64,000 nt of DNA from Stenopsyche tienmushanensis. Its lineage: Eukaryota; Arthropoda; Insecta; Trichoptera; Stenopsychidae. Every line of letters starts with the position of its first letter. Positions within the stretch are counted from its first letter, which is position 1. The stretch is from NCBI GenBank assembly GCA_008973525.1, contig WACJ01000006.1, forward strand, positions 868,001 to 932,000, in the 5' to 3' direction. Of the stretch, positions 12,759-24,230 are shown piece after piece. Both the position numbers and the translations under genes were made by a program. Under the pieces are notes generated by a model. That model ran no database searches, was not told the origin of the DNA, and saw only the letters and a list, made by a program, of their open reading frames with translations.

Positions 12759-13223
12759 TTAACCCCTAAAAGAGTACTATCTCACGGCCTGGGATCCCCC
12801 CTCTACTTATTCGAAAGAGCACTCTTGTACATTGAGCTCGGAGACAGACAGAGATAGAGAAAGAACGTAGCGCAGTTCGGGAGACAGAGATGGAGAGCTT
12901 CCCCGCATACATCGCACGATTGTATAGATCGTTAACCCAAATTTAATCGACCAATAATGATTTCGATTTCATGTTTGTTATTTGTTTACGCAAATAAATG
13001 ATCGAATATTCCCAGGAGAAAATTAATCGATTTCTTGTGTATTGTTTATATAAAAAATGACGTGGTCTTGTATGCTATCAACAGTGTTTATTTACAATTG
13101 ACTCTGCCTCAAATTGAAGATTGTTATACGCTGATAGGAGCTGACGGAAAGTAATCGGTGTAAAGCGATTATGGCATTAACGACTTCATCGATTTTAAAT
13201 TTGCTCACTCCTCAAAAGGTTAA
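12759..13223 (-). mobile_element. Family 1 TTAA MITE, copy 3 (near complete, 465 bp)
   Basis: The copy is inverted relative to copy 2 and abuts it. Left end TTAACCCCTAAAAGAGTACT; the reverse complement of the right end is TTAACCTTTTGAGGAGTGAG. Both ends therefore start TTAACC, fitting TTAA duplication plus short terminal inverted repeats. It contains the CT-rich tract as GA on this strand and the forkhead-like TTGTTTACGC. Copies 2 and 3 form a head-to-head inverted repeat of about 450 bases per arm. Confidence 0.85.
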
Positions 13224-14645
13224 TCATTGGAATTCGCTCGCAAATAGGCGACTGCACCACTATACGGATTAATGCGTATAGATTTTGCAATCATAATTGG
13301 TAAATATATATCCGAAACTAAGACATTTTACTTTTATGACATGGAAGAAGCTGATAATGAAGAAAAAGTACCATTTCTTGATATTGAAATGACTTTCGAA
13401 GGGCAATGATATGAAGAAGGTCTTCTTGGAATGTAATATTTATGGTTTTTTTGACCTCTAAAATGATATCCCAATAAGCTGTTTTTGAATAATTTTGTAT
13501 ATTCAACAAATAAAATACATTATATATGTACAGTTGTATTTGTCTGAGTAAAATATATGAAAATTGCTGTTGATTTCAAATTTGATTGCAAATGAATTTG
13601 GAATATCTTTGAAAAAAAAAAGATTTCAAGCAAGATTTAATAAGAAGAAGAATAGACGATGACTATAATATAATGGGTTTTCTGTTATGTTATTATCTGA
13701 TGATTTAAGGAGAGGATAGTACTCATGCGATTACCTAATTGTGACAATATTGTGTTGTTGGCATCTGTCATTCATATGTTAATTTATGAACAAAAAGAGC
13801 AAACAGTTATTAACGAATGTTTCACGAGAACAAATGCACCGGATAATAAATTCGTTTGTTTGAGCAAGTGATACCCTAATTAACAAATTCTTCAATCTAC
13901 ATCTACTCATTTACGAAAGAAGACTTTAAATTAAATGGTCAAAGTTGAATTTATTTGAGATAGATCATTGTCAAAGCAAAAATAAGGTTTTTGTAAAGGT
14001 TGTTTAAGAAATAGGCGAAGAAAAAAGGTATTAGGTGGTATGTGTCCCCCCCAAGCTCTGTGGGGACTCACCTAATCGTGTTGACAGGCGGACAAAGGAC
14101 GGTTTTCACGGGCCACTGCCTTGCGACCGCCGCCACCTCCTTCCACATTACATCCACTTAACAGCCTTATACACCACACAACTTCCGCTCCGCATTCCAC
14201 ACTATTACTCCATCCTGATTTAGAAACTCAAATTTACATTTTCATTCACACTATAAACCCTACAACCGCGACATTCTATCAGGCGTGGTCGAAGTCAAAA
14301 TCACGAGACCACATTGCGTGGAATTTGAATGCTAGTATGGAGATGTATTGAAAACATTTTGAATGAAATTTCAACAATATAATTCAGCATAAACGTCTCT
14401 CTAATTTCCTTCTAATCAGATTGAATCTATCACATTTATCTGATTAAATCTAAACATTGACTGCTTTATCGATTACATTTGCCTTTTAAAATACATTGAT
14501 ATTTGCAAGAAATGTCACAGAATGTACATCATTTAATTACGCTCATAAAAGTTGCATCTACAAGAACCATAAAATGGAAAAGGTTAATGAAGAAATACAT
14601 AATAATTCAAGGAATTCGTGAATGTACTGTATTGGGGCTTGACAG
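13224..14645. other. AT-rich intergenic DNA
   Basis: No gene or known repeat was recognised. A modest GC-richer patch with overlapping short open frames lies at 14035-14350. The rest is AT-rich. Confidence 0.5.
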
Positions 14646-15147
14646 TTAAGCTTTACACCGATTACTTTCTGTCAGCTCCTAATCAGCGTAAGACAATCTT
14701 CAATTCGAGGCAGAGTCAATTGTAAATGATCACTTGATAGTGAATACAAGACCACGTCATTTCTTTACATAAACAATGCACAAAAAATTGATTCATTTGC
14801 TCCTCCTTTAGAAGGAACTGATAATTGAACAAAGACTCATTCAACACGCAGCGAAGAACGGCAAGCAGTTAAATAAACAAACACTCTCGATAACACACAA
14901 TATTCGGTCATTTCTTTGCGTAAACAAATAACACACTTGAAATCGAAATCATTATAAGTCGATAAATTTGGGCTTAACGATCTATACAATCATGCGAAGC
15001 ATATGAAGAAGCTCTCCATCTCAGTCTCCCGAACTGCGCTAAGTCTCTCTGTCTCTGTCCGCCTCGGAGCTTCAATGCACAAGAGTGCTCTTTCTGAATA
15101 GTGAAGGTCAAAACGGATATTTCCGATAGTACTCCCATACAGGTTAA
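14646..15147 (+). mobile_element. Family 1 TTAA MITE, copy 4
   Basis: Homology starts at CTTTACACCGATTACTTTC right after TTAA (14646-14649) and ends ACTCCCATACAGGTTAA at 15147, so only the first roughly 70 bases of the consensus are missing. It has all internal landmarks, including GCGTAAACAAATA and the CT-rich tract. The 3' part (GTCAAAACGGATATTTCCGATAG) is shared with copy 6, marking a subfamily. Confidence 0.85.
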
Positions 15148-16910
15148 TAATAGCAATTGATGGTCTCGATCCAAGTTTAGTCTGATTTCGATGATTTAAA
15201 GAATCAAATATAAGATAATAAAAATGGGCAAAATATTTATATTTATTACTTGAAAATAGCATTTTTTACAGCAATCATGCTAGTGAAATACGATTTAAAG
15301 TCCTTAATATTTAACAAAGCATCTACTGCTATTGCATATCTGCATTTGTTGCCTTTAAACGAAGGTTGATTCGTTGGACAGGTTTTCTTTAATTTCTATT
15401 ATATCATCAATTTGTATTCCTTCTGTGTTCAATCATGTTATAATATAATAATGGGCCATATATTTCTATAAATAATTATTAAAAACCAATTTATAACCGT
15501 TTAAGGCGTTATTTAAGAACTATCTCCTTTGGCATTGTCCTTCTATTCTTCATTCAAATTTGTCCGTTGGTTTTATTTAATATTTAAATGGAAATAATAT
15601 AATACATTAATATGAAAATATTGGATTGTATATTTTTGATAAGTGTTTGGGAAGAAATTGTTTGAAAGGTACAATAAAAAATATTCAGATTAAATTTGTA
15701 CGGTGTATGGGCTTATTATATGTGACAAGGGTGTCCAGTATGACACATTGATTGGTCCAATGGAGATTTAAGTAGTTTACATCCCTTTGTTTTGCAGCGT
15801 CATCAATGGGGCAATATCTACCCTGCTGTCGTTTCACGATTAGATTTGACAAAATATTAATGTATTATTTTTCGAGAGTAGACGGATTTAAATAATGTAC
15901 ATCTGTATTAATGCGACAAAAAATAAAAAAAGGTCCTTGGGGATAAAGTGGGGGAGTCATAAAGACAAATCCTCGAGGAAGCATCCCCTGTATTTCAATA
16001 CAGCAACACAAATGCGAAGACATCTATCAATTATTCAAAGCCTTAAGCGTCTACTTCAGCTTTCTACAAGGCGACACATAAGTCTGCAACATTGTCAGTG
16101 CTATACAGTATGTATCAAAAATTATTTTTGTACCACTTTAAATAAACTCCATAAAAACTCAGTCCAATTTAGTAATTTAACGCTAATTTGATGATGTAAA
16201 AAATATTGAAATTGCTACATGACTCGGACTAAAAGTGCTCCATAATTGCAATAATTAAGCGCAACGTTTTATTAAATCTATTCCACTTTATATTAAAGCA
16301 GAGATCAGAAATAGTTTTACACCGGTTGATTGAGCTGCCAATTGTAATATGATGTGCAAAAATCGACTCTTCGTCTGCTTTTGATCATTTATCTGATATG
16401 AATAAATTGGCTTGGTCTTGAGGGGGATTTTGACCTTTTTTTGCTGACCATCAGATGCTCTCTTGGATCTTCGCTAAAGACTATGTGCTGTAAATAAAGT
16501 TGACTGGCTTATTTATCTCTGTCTGTCACGAGATGGTCATGTACGGTGTGATTTCTTGTCCTATTCTGGCGGTGTAAAGTGGAAGATTACTTATGCTGGT
16601 ATCAGCTGCTCAACGAACCATCAGATGAGTGCTTTCTCATGCAGACTTGCTCTGCGAGGGGTTTCACCACCTTCTGAAAGTAAACGTCCTCTTGATTATG
16701 TTGGATGCTAATTGAGATTAAAATTTCTTCATTCGCATAGCAATGGAGGCTAATTCTGATTTTTTAACAGGATATAATTATTTAATAAAATGAATCTCAT
16801 GAAATTAATGAAAATCATATTAATCGAGAACTTGGCTACTGATTCTTAAAATATGATTATTACATAAGATGTTTTTTTATTGTCATCAATGATAGCAGAA
16901 GCATCATATC
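15148..16910. other. AT-rich intergenic DNA
   Basis: No gene was recognised. At 15165-15190 a GGTCTCGATCCAAGTTTAG motif resembles sequences at 25255-25280 and 44625-44645 and may be an eroded repeat. A 98-codon open frame at 15895-16191 shows no family features. A GC-richer patch at 16430-16700 contains ACCATCAGATG twice. Confidence 0.45.
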
Positions 16911-17455
16911 TTAACCTTTTGAGTAGTGAGTAAATTTAAAATCGATGAAGTCGTTGATGTTATAATCGCTTTACACCGATTACTTTCTGTCAACTCCTAT
17001 CAGCGTAAGACAATCTTCAATTCGAGGCAGGGTCAATTGTAAATAAACATCTGATAGCATACAAGATCACGTCATTTCTTTATATAAACAATGCACAAAA
17101 AATCGATTCATTTGCTCCTCATTTAGAAGGAAATGATAATTGAACAAAGACTCATTCAACACACAGCGAAGAACGGCAAGCAGTTAAAAAAACAAACATT
17201 GTCTATAGCTTCAATATTCGGTCATTTCTTTGCGTAAACACACTTGAAATCGAAATCATTATAAGTCGATAAATTTGGGCTTAACGATCTATACAATCAT
17301 GCGATGCATGTGAGGAAGCTATCCGTCTCAGTCTCCCGAACTGCGCCAAGTTCTCTCTGTCTCTGTCTGTCTCCGAGCTTCAACGTGCAAGAGTGCTCTA
17401 TATGGGACATGAGAGTTCGGACATACATGTATGTCCATACTACTCAAAGGGTTAA
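16911..17455 (+). mobile_element. Family 1 TTAA MITE, copy 5 (complete, 545 bp)
   Basis: This is the best-ended copy. The left end TTAACCTTTTGAGTAGTGAG and the reverse complement of the right end, TTAACCCTTTGAGTAGTATG, give clear terminal inverted repeats starting with TTAA. Next to the right end is the 18-bp palindrome GGACATACATGTATGTCC (17419-17436), shared with copy 12 and replacing the CCTAAAGGAG terminus found in most other copies. It has no coding capacity of its own. Confidence 0.9.
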
Positions 17456-18779
17456 GCTCGGACCGATTGGAAAAAAAACCAATGACAATCACATTTCAAA
17501 TAATTTGTTATAAAATAGTTACTTAAAACATATATATTATATTATAAAAAAATTATTACATTTGTAATGATTTGGCAGAAGAAATGAATACCTTCACATA
17601 ATGCACACTAAAAATGTATATAAAACTTGATTTGGGGTGGTGTGGGTGAATTAATTTGATTTAAAAAGTGCAATTAACGTTAAAATGTTAATATTTTGGT
17701 AGTAAATTGAATTATTTAACGTAATCTAAAAAATACCTTATTTCCAAAATTCCCTTTATTTCAATCTTTAATGCAATCATGTTTTTAATAAGTGCAATAA
17801 AAATTGTATCAAATGGTTTTCGCTCTAATGTCAATACTTCATCAACGAAGCAGCTGGTAAATGTTTTTCGCCATAAAGAGTAGATATGCATATTTTTAAT
17901 GCATAGCTCGTTCAAAGAGTACATTATTGTATTGATACGATACAGACAGACATACATGTTTATTTTTAGAGTGCCATGTCCGATTCAAGACGGTAGCAAC
18001 ATTTTTATCGATCAATTATACATATAATTTGCGATTATGTACTGTAATACATAATTATTTGGTTGCCATCTGTGTCCATATAGGAATATCCATTACATCA
18101 TGAAAATGAATTTGCTTTTATATGCTAAAAAAAAATTAAGCATAAATATGAGATTTTATTAGTAAATTTTGTATGGAAATATATAAAAACGATATAACCC
18201 GTCTGGTCAAGGATAATTTTGCGGTTATATAAAGATCAACATTTGATTATGATAAGATTTTTTAAAGATAATGTTTACTTGTTTAGATCCAAAAAAATAT
18301 GTTAAGCCTGGATTAAGACAATTAAATGAATATATTAACTGGGATCTGTGCGTTTCATCACATAAACTTTAAAGACTAAAAACATGTTAAATTTTATTTT
18401 ACTCAAACCTATTTAGTTAACATGTTATATAAAATGTCTCCAATAATCTACTTGACCAAAATATTGTTAAAACAATAATTATATATTGACTAGTACTGAT
18501 GAACAGAAACTTTGTTATGCCTGTCAAAATGTCAGTCTACCTGAATTAATTCTTTTTTCAAAAGATACCTTTTTCATAAGCCTTTATTCAAATTTTTTGC
18601 CATCAATCGACTTTAGCATACATATTCATTATTTCTCAAGTTCTTCTAAGGTTTTGCCGCCGAAGAAGAACTTTACAATCTGTTTAAAGTGGACAATCAA
18701 AAAAAGTGGGATAATTTATGAATGCATTTACTGTTGTAAAGGTATCATTTTTTTAATCAAAAATGAATGTTAACTGACG
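17456..18779. other. AT-rich intergenic DNA
   Basis: Only AT-rich sequence is seen. Short open frames at 17712-17957 and 18486-18773 resemble no family. Confidence 0.5.
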
Positions 18780-19030
18780 GTAAAACAAAATTTTTATATC
18801 AAAAATTATAATAATCATTTGTATAAATATCAAAAGTTTCACCTTTAAACCATCATAGCTTTTTTCTTTCGTTGTAATAACATGAAATAATTGTAATAAT
18901 TGTATTTTGCAAAGTTTTTTTAATCTAAATAAATCATTACTTCTAAGCATCCAAAGTCAGTAGTTTAGTTTAAAAAAGTTTTTCTAAATTATACCATTTT
19001 CAATGATATGCTACAAGTTATACAATAATT
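18780..19030 (+). repeat. Dispersed repeat family B, copy split by the R1-like element (5' half)
   Basis: The segment aligns with 37085-37190 plus 38116-38290, for example TTTCACCTTTAAACCATCATAG against TTTCACCTTTAAATCGTCATAA, ATTACTTCTAAGC against ATTACTTCTGAGC, and GATATGCTACAAGTTA against GATATGCTACATGTCA. The repeat resumes at about 21957 (AACTTGAAGAGTTAC), after the retrotransposon. It carries an unoccupied TTAA at the place where the other copy holds the 925-bp element. Confidence 0.65.
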
Positions 19031-19046
19031 CAATATTGCCACAAAC

Positions 19047-21044
19047 ATGACTCAATCCATGAACTTCTTACTAAAAACTCTGTTACCTCATGACACTCCA
19101 GAAACGGACCTGCCGATACACAAAGCCATCAGAGCAGAAGCCTCATCAGAAACTTCCCATGAGGGGCCAAATGCTACTCTGCCCGACTTGGAAGAACTAG
19201 AAGAACTGGTTAAAAACCTAAACTCCATGAAGTCTCCGGGAATAGACAGAATTGATGGCAGGATAATCAAGCGTGCATACCCCCAAATTGATGTCGACCT
19301 CTGTCATATCTACAGAGAATGTTTCCGCTGCGGAGTTTTCCCCAGTTGCTGGAAAGTGGGACTGGCGGTGATACTGCCCAAGGCGAAAACGGAAAAACCA
19401 CCCAGCGAGCCAAAGGCCCATCGGATTATCGTTCTCCTTCCACTACTTGGTAAACTGCTGGAAAAAATAATGGCTAACAGACTGAACTTGACTTATGAAG
19501 GCACTAAGCCTCTTTCTGACAAGCAGTTCGGTTTCAGACCAGGGAAGTCGACTGTGCATGCCTTACAAAAGGTCATCAGCACAGTCGAAAATTCCAGCTC
19601 CAAATACGTTATGGCATTACTTCTTGATTTCCAAGGAGCTTTCGACAACACCTGGTGGGATTTGATCATTATTAGACTTCGAAGAAGTGGAATTCCCACC
19701 AATTTGATCAACCTCACTAGAAGTTATTTGTCTAACAGAACCGTCGTTGCTCAGGCAGGAGGTGAGATGATTGAACGCAAGCTCACAATGGGATGCCCGC
19801 AAGGCTCTGTATTGGGACCACTACTGTGGAACATCGTGCTTGACGACGTTCTACAGTCTGCGCTGCCAACCGGCTGTGACCTCGTAGCCTATGCCGACGA
19901 CCTCACCATATTGGTTTGCGGGAAATCTCGCCGAGAAATCTCGGATAGAGCTAACGAGGTCACCAGCTTTCTTTGGGACTGGAGCGTTAGAAACAAGCTT
20001 ACATTCGCGCCCAAAAAATCAGTAGGGATCATGCTGAAAGGCCCAAAAGGGCTACGCGCGCCGTCAGTCAAACTGGGCGGAGATGTGGTGCCATTCAAAA
20101 AGCACACAACCTATTTGGGCGTCACGTTAAGCGAAGGATGCCAGTTCAAACAAAATATCGCTGACGCGACTGCCAAAGCTGCAAGGGCGTTTAGCAAGAT
20201 GTCCAGACTTGCTGGAGCGAATTGGGGCCTTAGCAGGGATAACATGCGCATCGCCTATGATGCCATATATGTCAGCATTGCGCTATACGGAGCCGGGGCA
20301 TGGTCCGAAAGACTAGGAAGATACGGCATGTGCAAAACCAGCCATAGACGCCTTAACAGTGCACAAAGACTGCCGCTACTCCGCATCACCGGGGCCTACC
20401 GGACAGTCTCAACAGACAGCCTCCCGGTACTAGCTGGAATATAACCCCTCGATTTAAAAATGCAGGTCAGCGCCTGCAAATTTCGACGGGAAAACGGACA
20501 AGTAGTTAAAGTCGGCAAACAAGTCCTCAATCCCGAGGACGTGACGATTGTGGGTTCGAGAGATCTGAGAGAGTGGGCACGGAGGGCTGCGTTGGAGGAA
20601 TGGGAGTGTAGGTGGTCATCTTCGACCACTGGGCGCCATCTTTATTTGTTCTTCGACTCCGTTCAACGGAGGAATAAATTTCCTTGGATATGTCCTAATC
20701 ACTGGACATCACAGTTCCTCACGGGACATGGCCGTTTTAGCGCTCACTTAATGGGGCTTGGCCTCGCGAACACCTCGGAGTGTCCATGCGGTGATCGGTG
20801 CATGGACGCAGATCACATTCTGTGGTCATGTCCTGGGATGGCATCTGAAAGAGAGGAGCTCCTATGCCGAGTGCGCGCGTCACGTGAGGGGCCTGTGGGA
20901 CACAAGGATCTGGTAGCCCGTCCTGGTGCCTTCAGCGCCTTCAATGCATTTTGCACAAGTTTCGGCGCTAAAGGCGCTCCAGGTGAGTACTACGAGGCGC
21001 ATTGGATCGATCCAAGAACCCTCGTGGCTGACGCTGTAACTTAA
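19047..21044 (+). pseudogene. R1-like ORF2 fragment (reverse transcriptase) with one in-frame stop
   Basis: The reading frame runs in a single phase from 19047 to the TAA at 20442-20444 and continues in the same phase to the stop at 21042-21044. Numbering from 19047, residues 45-80 hold the typical KSPGIDRIDG approach to the RT domain, residue 194 is the motif A aspartate (LLLDFQGAFD), motif B is GCPQGSVLGP (249-258) and the motif C box YADD is at 282-285. Beyond the stop the C-terminal part has a C-x-C-x8-H-x4-C knuckle (CPCGD...DHILWSC, about 20781-20831), the hallmark of R1-clade ORF2 ends. The family normally copies its own RNA into target DNA. Without an endonuclease and with the stop after residue 465 this copy should be inactive; only a single visible lesion breaks the frame, so it looks young. 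Confidence 0.88.
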
Positions 21045-21119
21045 CATTCTAGGCCTCCGCCCCCAACTTTCTCGTTCTTTCACTCTCGTAACCCACACAG
21101 TGGCCGTGCGTTTGCCTCC

Positions 21120-21770
21120 ATTTCCCTCTTTGAATTGATTAAATTGATTTATTTATTTTTATTTTTGTTATTTATCTATTTAAGTTATTGAACTATTTTA
21201 TTTATCTATCATCAATTATTGAATTATTTTATTTATCTATTATCAATTATTGAGTTATCTTATTTATTTATTTATTTACCTATTTTATGTATTCAATTTA
21301 TTTACTTATTTAATTTATTTGCTCATTTGTTTGTCAGTCATTTACTTATTTAATTAATTAGTCTATCTATTTATATATTGATGTTTATTTTACTATTATT
21401 AATTTTAAATCTTACTATTATTTATTTGTATTATTTATTTACTTTATTTATTTATTATTATTGCCTTTTTGGGTTTTTATTTATTTACTTTATTTATTTA
21501 TTTATTATTGTTTTTGTTTGAAATTTATCTATTTATTTTATTATTTATATATATTTTACTTTATTTTAATTCTATTATTATTATTTATTATTAATTTTAT
21601 TTATTATTATTATTTTATTTTTTATTTATTTATTTATTTGTTTATTTATTATTATTATTTTTTTAGTATTATTATTATTTTTTATTATTTTTATTCTATG
21701 TTGTTCTATGTTCTATTTATGATTATTTTTATTATTATTATTATTTTTTACTTACTTTTCACCTGCGTAT
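21120..21770 (+). repeat. T-rich (TTTA)n low-complexity tract
   Basis: About 650 bases consist almost only of T and A arranged as TTTA, TTAT and TTATTA repeats, with strong T excess on the plus strand. It lies between the R1-like stop codon and the A run, so it belongs to the 3' region of that element or expanded there. An open frame of 111 codons through it (21461-21796) translates to a Y/F/I/L-only string and is not a gene. Confidence 0.85.
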
Positions 21771-21956
21771 TTCACAAGTTGAGTCTAGTAATTTAGCGAG
21801 TGCTGTTATAGGTTGAATCTCAACCTGGGTACATGCACGTTTTCAAAGAAAAAAAAAAAAAAAAAAAAAACAGTGTTAATATCTGTGATTTATAAATTGT
21901 TATGTTTATATATTGTACACTTTTGATTCTTTGAATAAAATAAATATATTATGTCA

Positions 21957-22689
21957 TTAAACTTGAAGAGTTACTAGTTTAGGAAGCTCAGGATTAGGAC
22001 TAGGGAATCCAATCCCGGATTCCGGAATCCTGGGATCCCGGATAGTTTTAGGCGCTCATGAATCGCAGGTGTAGTAAACATAACCCCGAAAAATTTGGGA
22101 ATTAAATTTTTATCTAACAGAAATCATACACCTCACCAGCACGATGAAGGCTTCTAAATCGACACATTCCCGCCGAAATCTGGACGCTTGGAAACAGTGA
22201 CGTAACCACTAATTGGCGAGCTTAGACGACGCCTAGAGGCAGTAACTGTCCAATCTATGTATACATATATACATTTGTTATATTAACCTTTTTCTACCGG
22301 TGATGTATTTACTACACCTCGACTCTAATAATGGGAATATCGATATGAAATATAATAGATACGAGGTTCAGAATTTTTGTATTCCTCCGTAATATAATTA
22401 AAAATCATATCAAAGTATTATAATATATAAGTATTCATTTGCAGCGACAGAAATAAATAATTTGTCGGGAAATCGGGAATTTTGCGAGTTTTTTAGCCCA
22501 AATTTGTTGGATGGTTAAATTTTTTTCGTCTAAATTATTAGAAATTTGATTCCAGATGTAGTTCATGAATAAAAAAAACCCTCATTGATGTTTGTATGAC
22601 CAATGGAAAATGTATTTAAAATATTTGTGGAGTAATTATGAAAATATCGAATAGGTTGACAATATGTGGGGTTCCTCGAAGATTTAATA
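21957..22689. other. Family B 3' piece, then AT-rich DNA with a small inverted repeat
   Basis: The first roughly 50 bases (AACTTGAAGAGTTACT ... AGGATTAGGACT) continue the family B repeat interrupted upstream. At 22010-22050 lies a CCCGGATTCCGGAATCC-type patch. AGGTGTAGTAAA at 22067-22078 is perfectly inverted at 22308-22319, with TTAACCTTTTTCTACC just inside the right arm, possibly an old MITE of about 250 bp. Nothing coding was seen. Confidence 0.4.
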
Positions 22690-23320
22690 TACAACCAGGA
22701 TGCGGACGTCTTTAAGCGAGAACATAAATTCTAGCTCATTAAGCTTTGGTGCCGTAAATCCTGGAAAAGCCATTCCAGCAGCTTTGGAACATTTTAGTCA
22801 TTTTAGTTTTACGTTAAAGTTGCATTTTTCGCGTTACCACACACCGGAAGAATTACCGCATCGGAAGTGCATGCGAAATAACCGTAACCGCTTTGGCTGC
22901 CGGAACGCGCTATTATGGCCTAACTTTACCATGAATCTTTTATTGTTTGCACGGGAAAAAGTTGCATTTTCAGATGATTGCGATTATCGATCACGGATTT
23001 GTGTGAAATATGAAAGTTTATCATGTTTTGACGCATTTTGTTTATTTTCGCGCCGTCATTGTTTCTTTTCAAATGTGGGTCTATGGGAATCAATTCATCA
23101 TCCGTTTCCATGGAAAAAAATGGCACGTCGATCAGAGGCGCTCACACGAATGAATATGAATGGCGTGATGATGTACACAAGTTATTTTTGATGAATTCTT
23201 CAGGCTCATACGAGTGAATTGCGTGCCATCTATAGTACATTTTTTTTACCGTTGGCCGCACTACCTAATGGGGTTTCGCAACTTTTACAGCGTTTTTTAA
23301 CGGCTTTCGATCAAAATTAA
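22690..23320. other. Unique island containing a 163-codon open frame
   Basis: An ATG-initiated open frame runs 22700-23191 on the plus strand (163 residues, basic, rich in F, R, N and S). I recognise no domain, signal peptide or membrane segment, and the opposite strand is also partly open. The region is free of the window's repeats and GC-richer than its flanks. It may be an orphan gene or a conserved non-coding element; a real gene is the less likely reading. Confidence 0.25.
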
Positions 23321-23799
23321 ATTAATGCATTAAATTACTGTTATATAAAAGATATTGCTCGTTTATTACACGTCTGTGTAATTTGGCGTCACGCCTTGCC
23401 GGCCATTTTGTAAGTGTAAATGAATGCGCCATTAACTATCTCGTGGTTAAGTCGTTTTTTTGCTCTCCAACTCGACGCAATCACAATTAATTTTTATTAG
23501 AAGTAATTTTAGATCTTACGACATTCCGCCGTAACAACTCAATATGGGCTCAAGACAAATTGTTGCACTTTTTGCAATAAATCGAATAATCATTAACGTT
23601 TGGCGTTGCCTTGACACGAACTCTCTACACTTCGACACTGTAATATTCACCTCAAGATGGCGCGAGTATTGTTTTTTCGCTTTGGCTCATTTAAAGTCGA
23701 TGATAAACTTCATCCATGTGTCAATTAATTTGTTCAGCAGGGCTTGCCAATGTACAAAAAATAATATGATTAAATCTAATCCGTATGATTTTTACACTT
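23321..23799. other. Intergenic DNA
   Basis: No gene was seen. A 101-codon open frame (23544-23849) runs into the family 1 copy that follows, which argues against its being real. A CTCF-like word within it is listed separately. Confidence 0.5.
23650..23663 (+). promoter_or_regulatory. CTCF-like motif (imperfect)
   Basis: CCTCAAGATGGCGC matches the CTCF core pattern CCASYAGRKGGCRS at 12 of 14 positions and contains AGATGGCGC, which fits the core described for insect CTCF. It is one short word, so chance is a serious alternative. Confidence 0.3.
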
Positions 23800-24230
23800 A
23801 CTTTACACTAAGACAATCTTCAATTCGAGGTAGAGTCAATTGTAAATAAACACCGTTGATAGCATACAAGACCACGTCCTTTCTTTACTTTAGAAGGAAA
23901 TGATTATTGAACAAAGACTTATTCAACAAGCAGCGACGAACAACAAGCAATTAAATAAACAAACACTCTCGATAACACACAATATTCGGTCGTTTCTTTA
24001 CGTAAGCAAATAACACACTTGAAATCGAAATCATTATAAGTCGATAAATTTGGGCTTAACGATATATACAATCATGCGATGCATATGAAGAAGCTCTCCG
24101 TCTCAGTCTCCCGAACTGCGCTAAGTTCTCTCTGTCTCTGTCCGCCTCGGAGCTTCAATGCACAAGAGTGCTCTTTCTGAATAGTGAAGGTCAAAACGGA
24201 TATTTCCGATAGTACTCCCATACAGGTTAA
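23800..24230 (+). mobile_element. Family 1 TTAA MITE, copy 6
   Basis: Homology begins at CTTTACAC, with a deletion that fuses it to TAAGACAATCTTCAATTCGAG, and ends ACTCCCATACAGGTTAA at 24230. It shares with copy 4 the 3' variant CAAAACGGATATTTCCGATAG. The forkhead-like word is changed to GTAAGCAAATA here. Confidence 0.85.

Larger units (their letters stand above)
19031..21956 (+). mobile_element. R1-clade non-LTR retrotransposon, 5'-truncated
   Basis: The element contains the reverse transcriptase and C-terminal zinc-knuckle part of an R1-type ORF2 but lacks ORF1 and the endonuclease, as expected from incomplete target-primed reverse transcription. After the coding region comes a T-rich low-complexity 3' region, an A run of 22 at 21849-21870, and a tail ending TTTGAATAAAATAAATATATT, the likely true 3' end. 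It sits inside a family B repeat that resumes on the other side. The 5' edge is placed within about 15 bases. Coding base composition is near 50 percent GC, very unlike the host flanks, in keeping with arrival from a mobile source. Confidence 0.85.

Noticed and set aside
21461..21796. 111-codon open frame
   Set aside because: It is a translation of the (TTTA)n tract, giving a string of Y, F, I and L.
22700..23191. 163-codon ATG-initiated frame as a real gene
   Set aside because: No domain, no splice or promoter signals, partly open on both strands; kept only as part of an island description.
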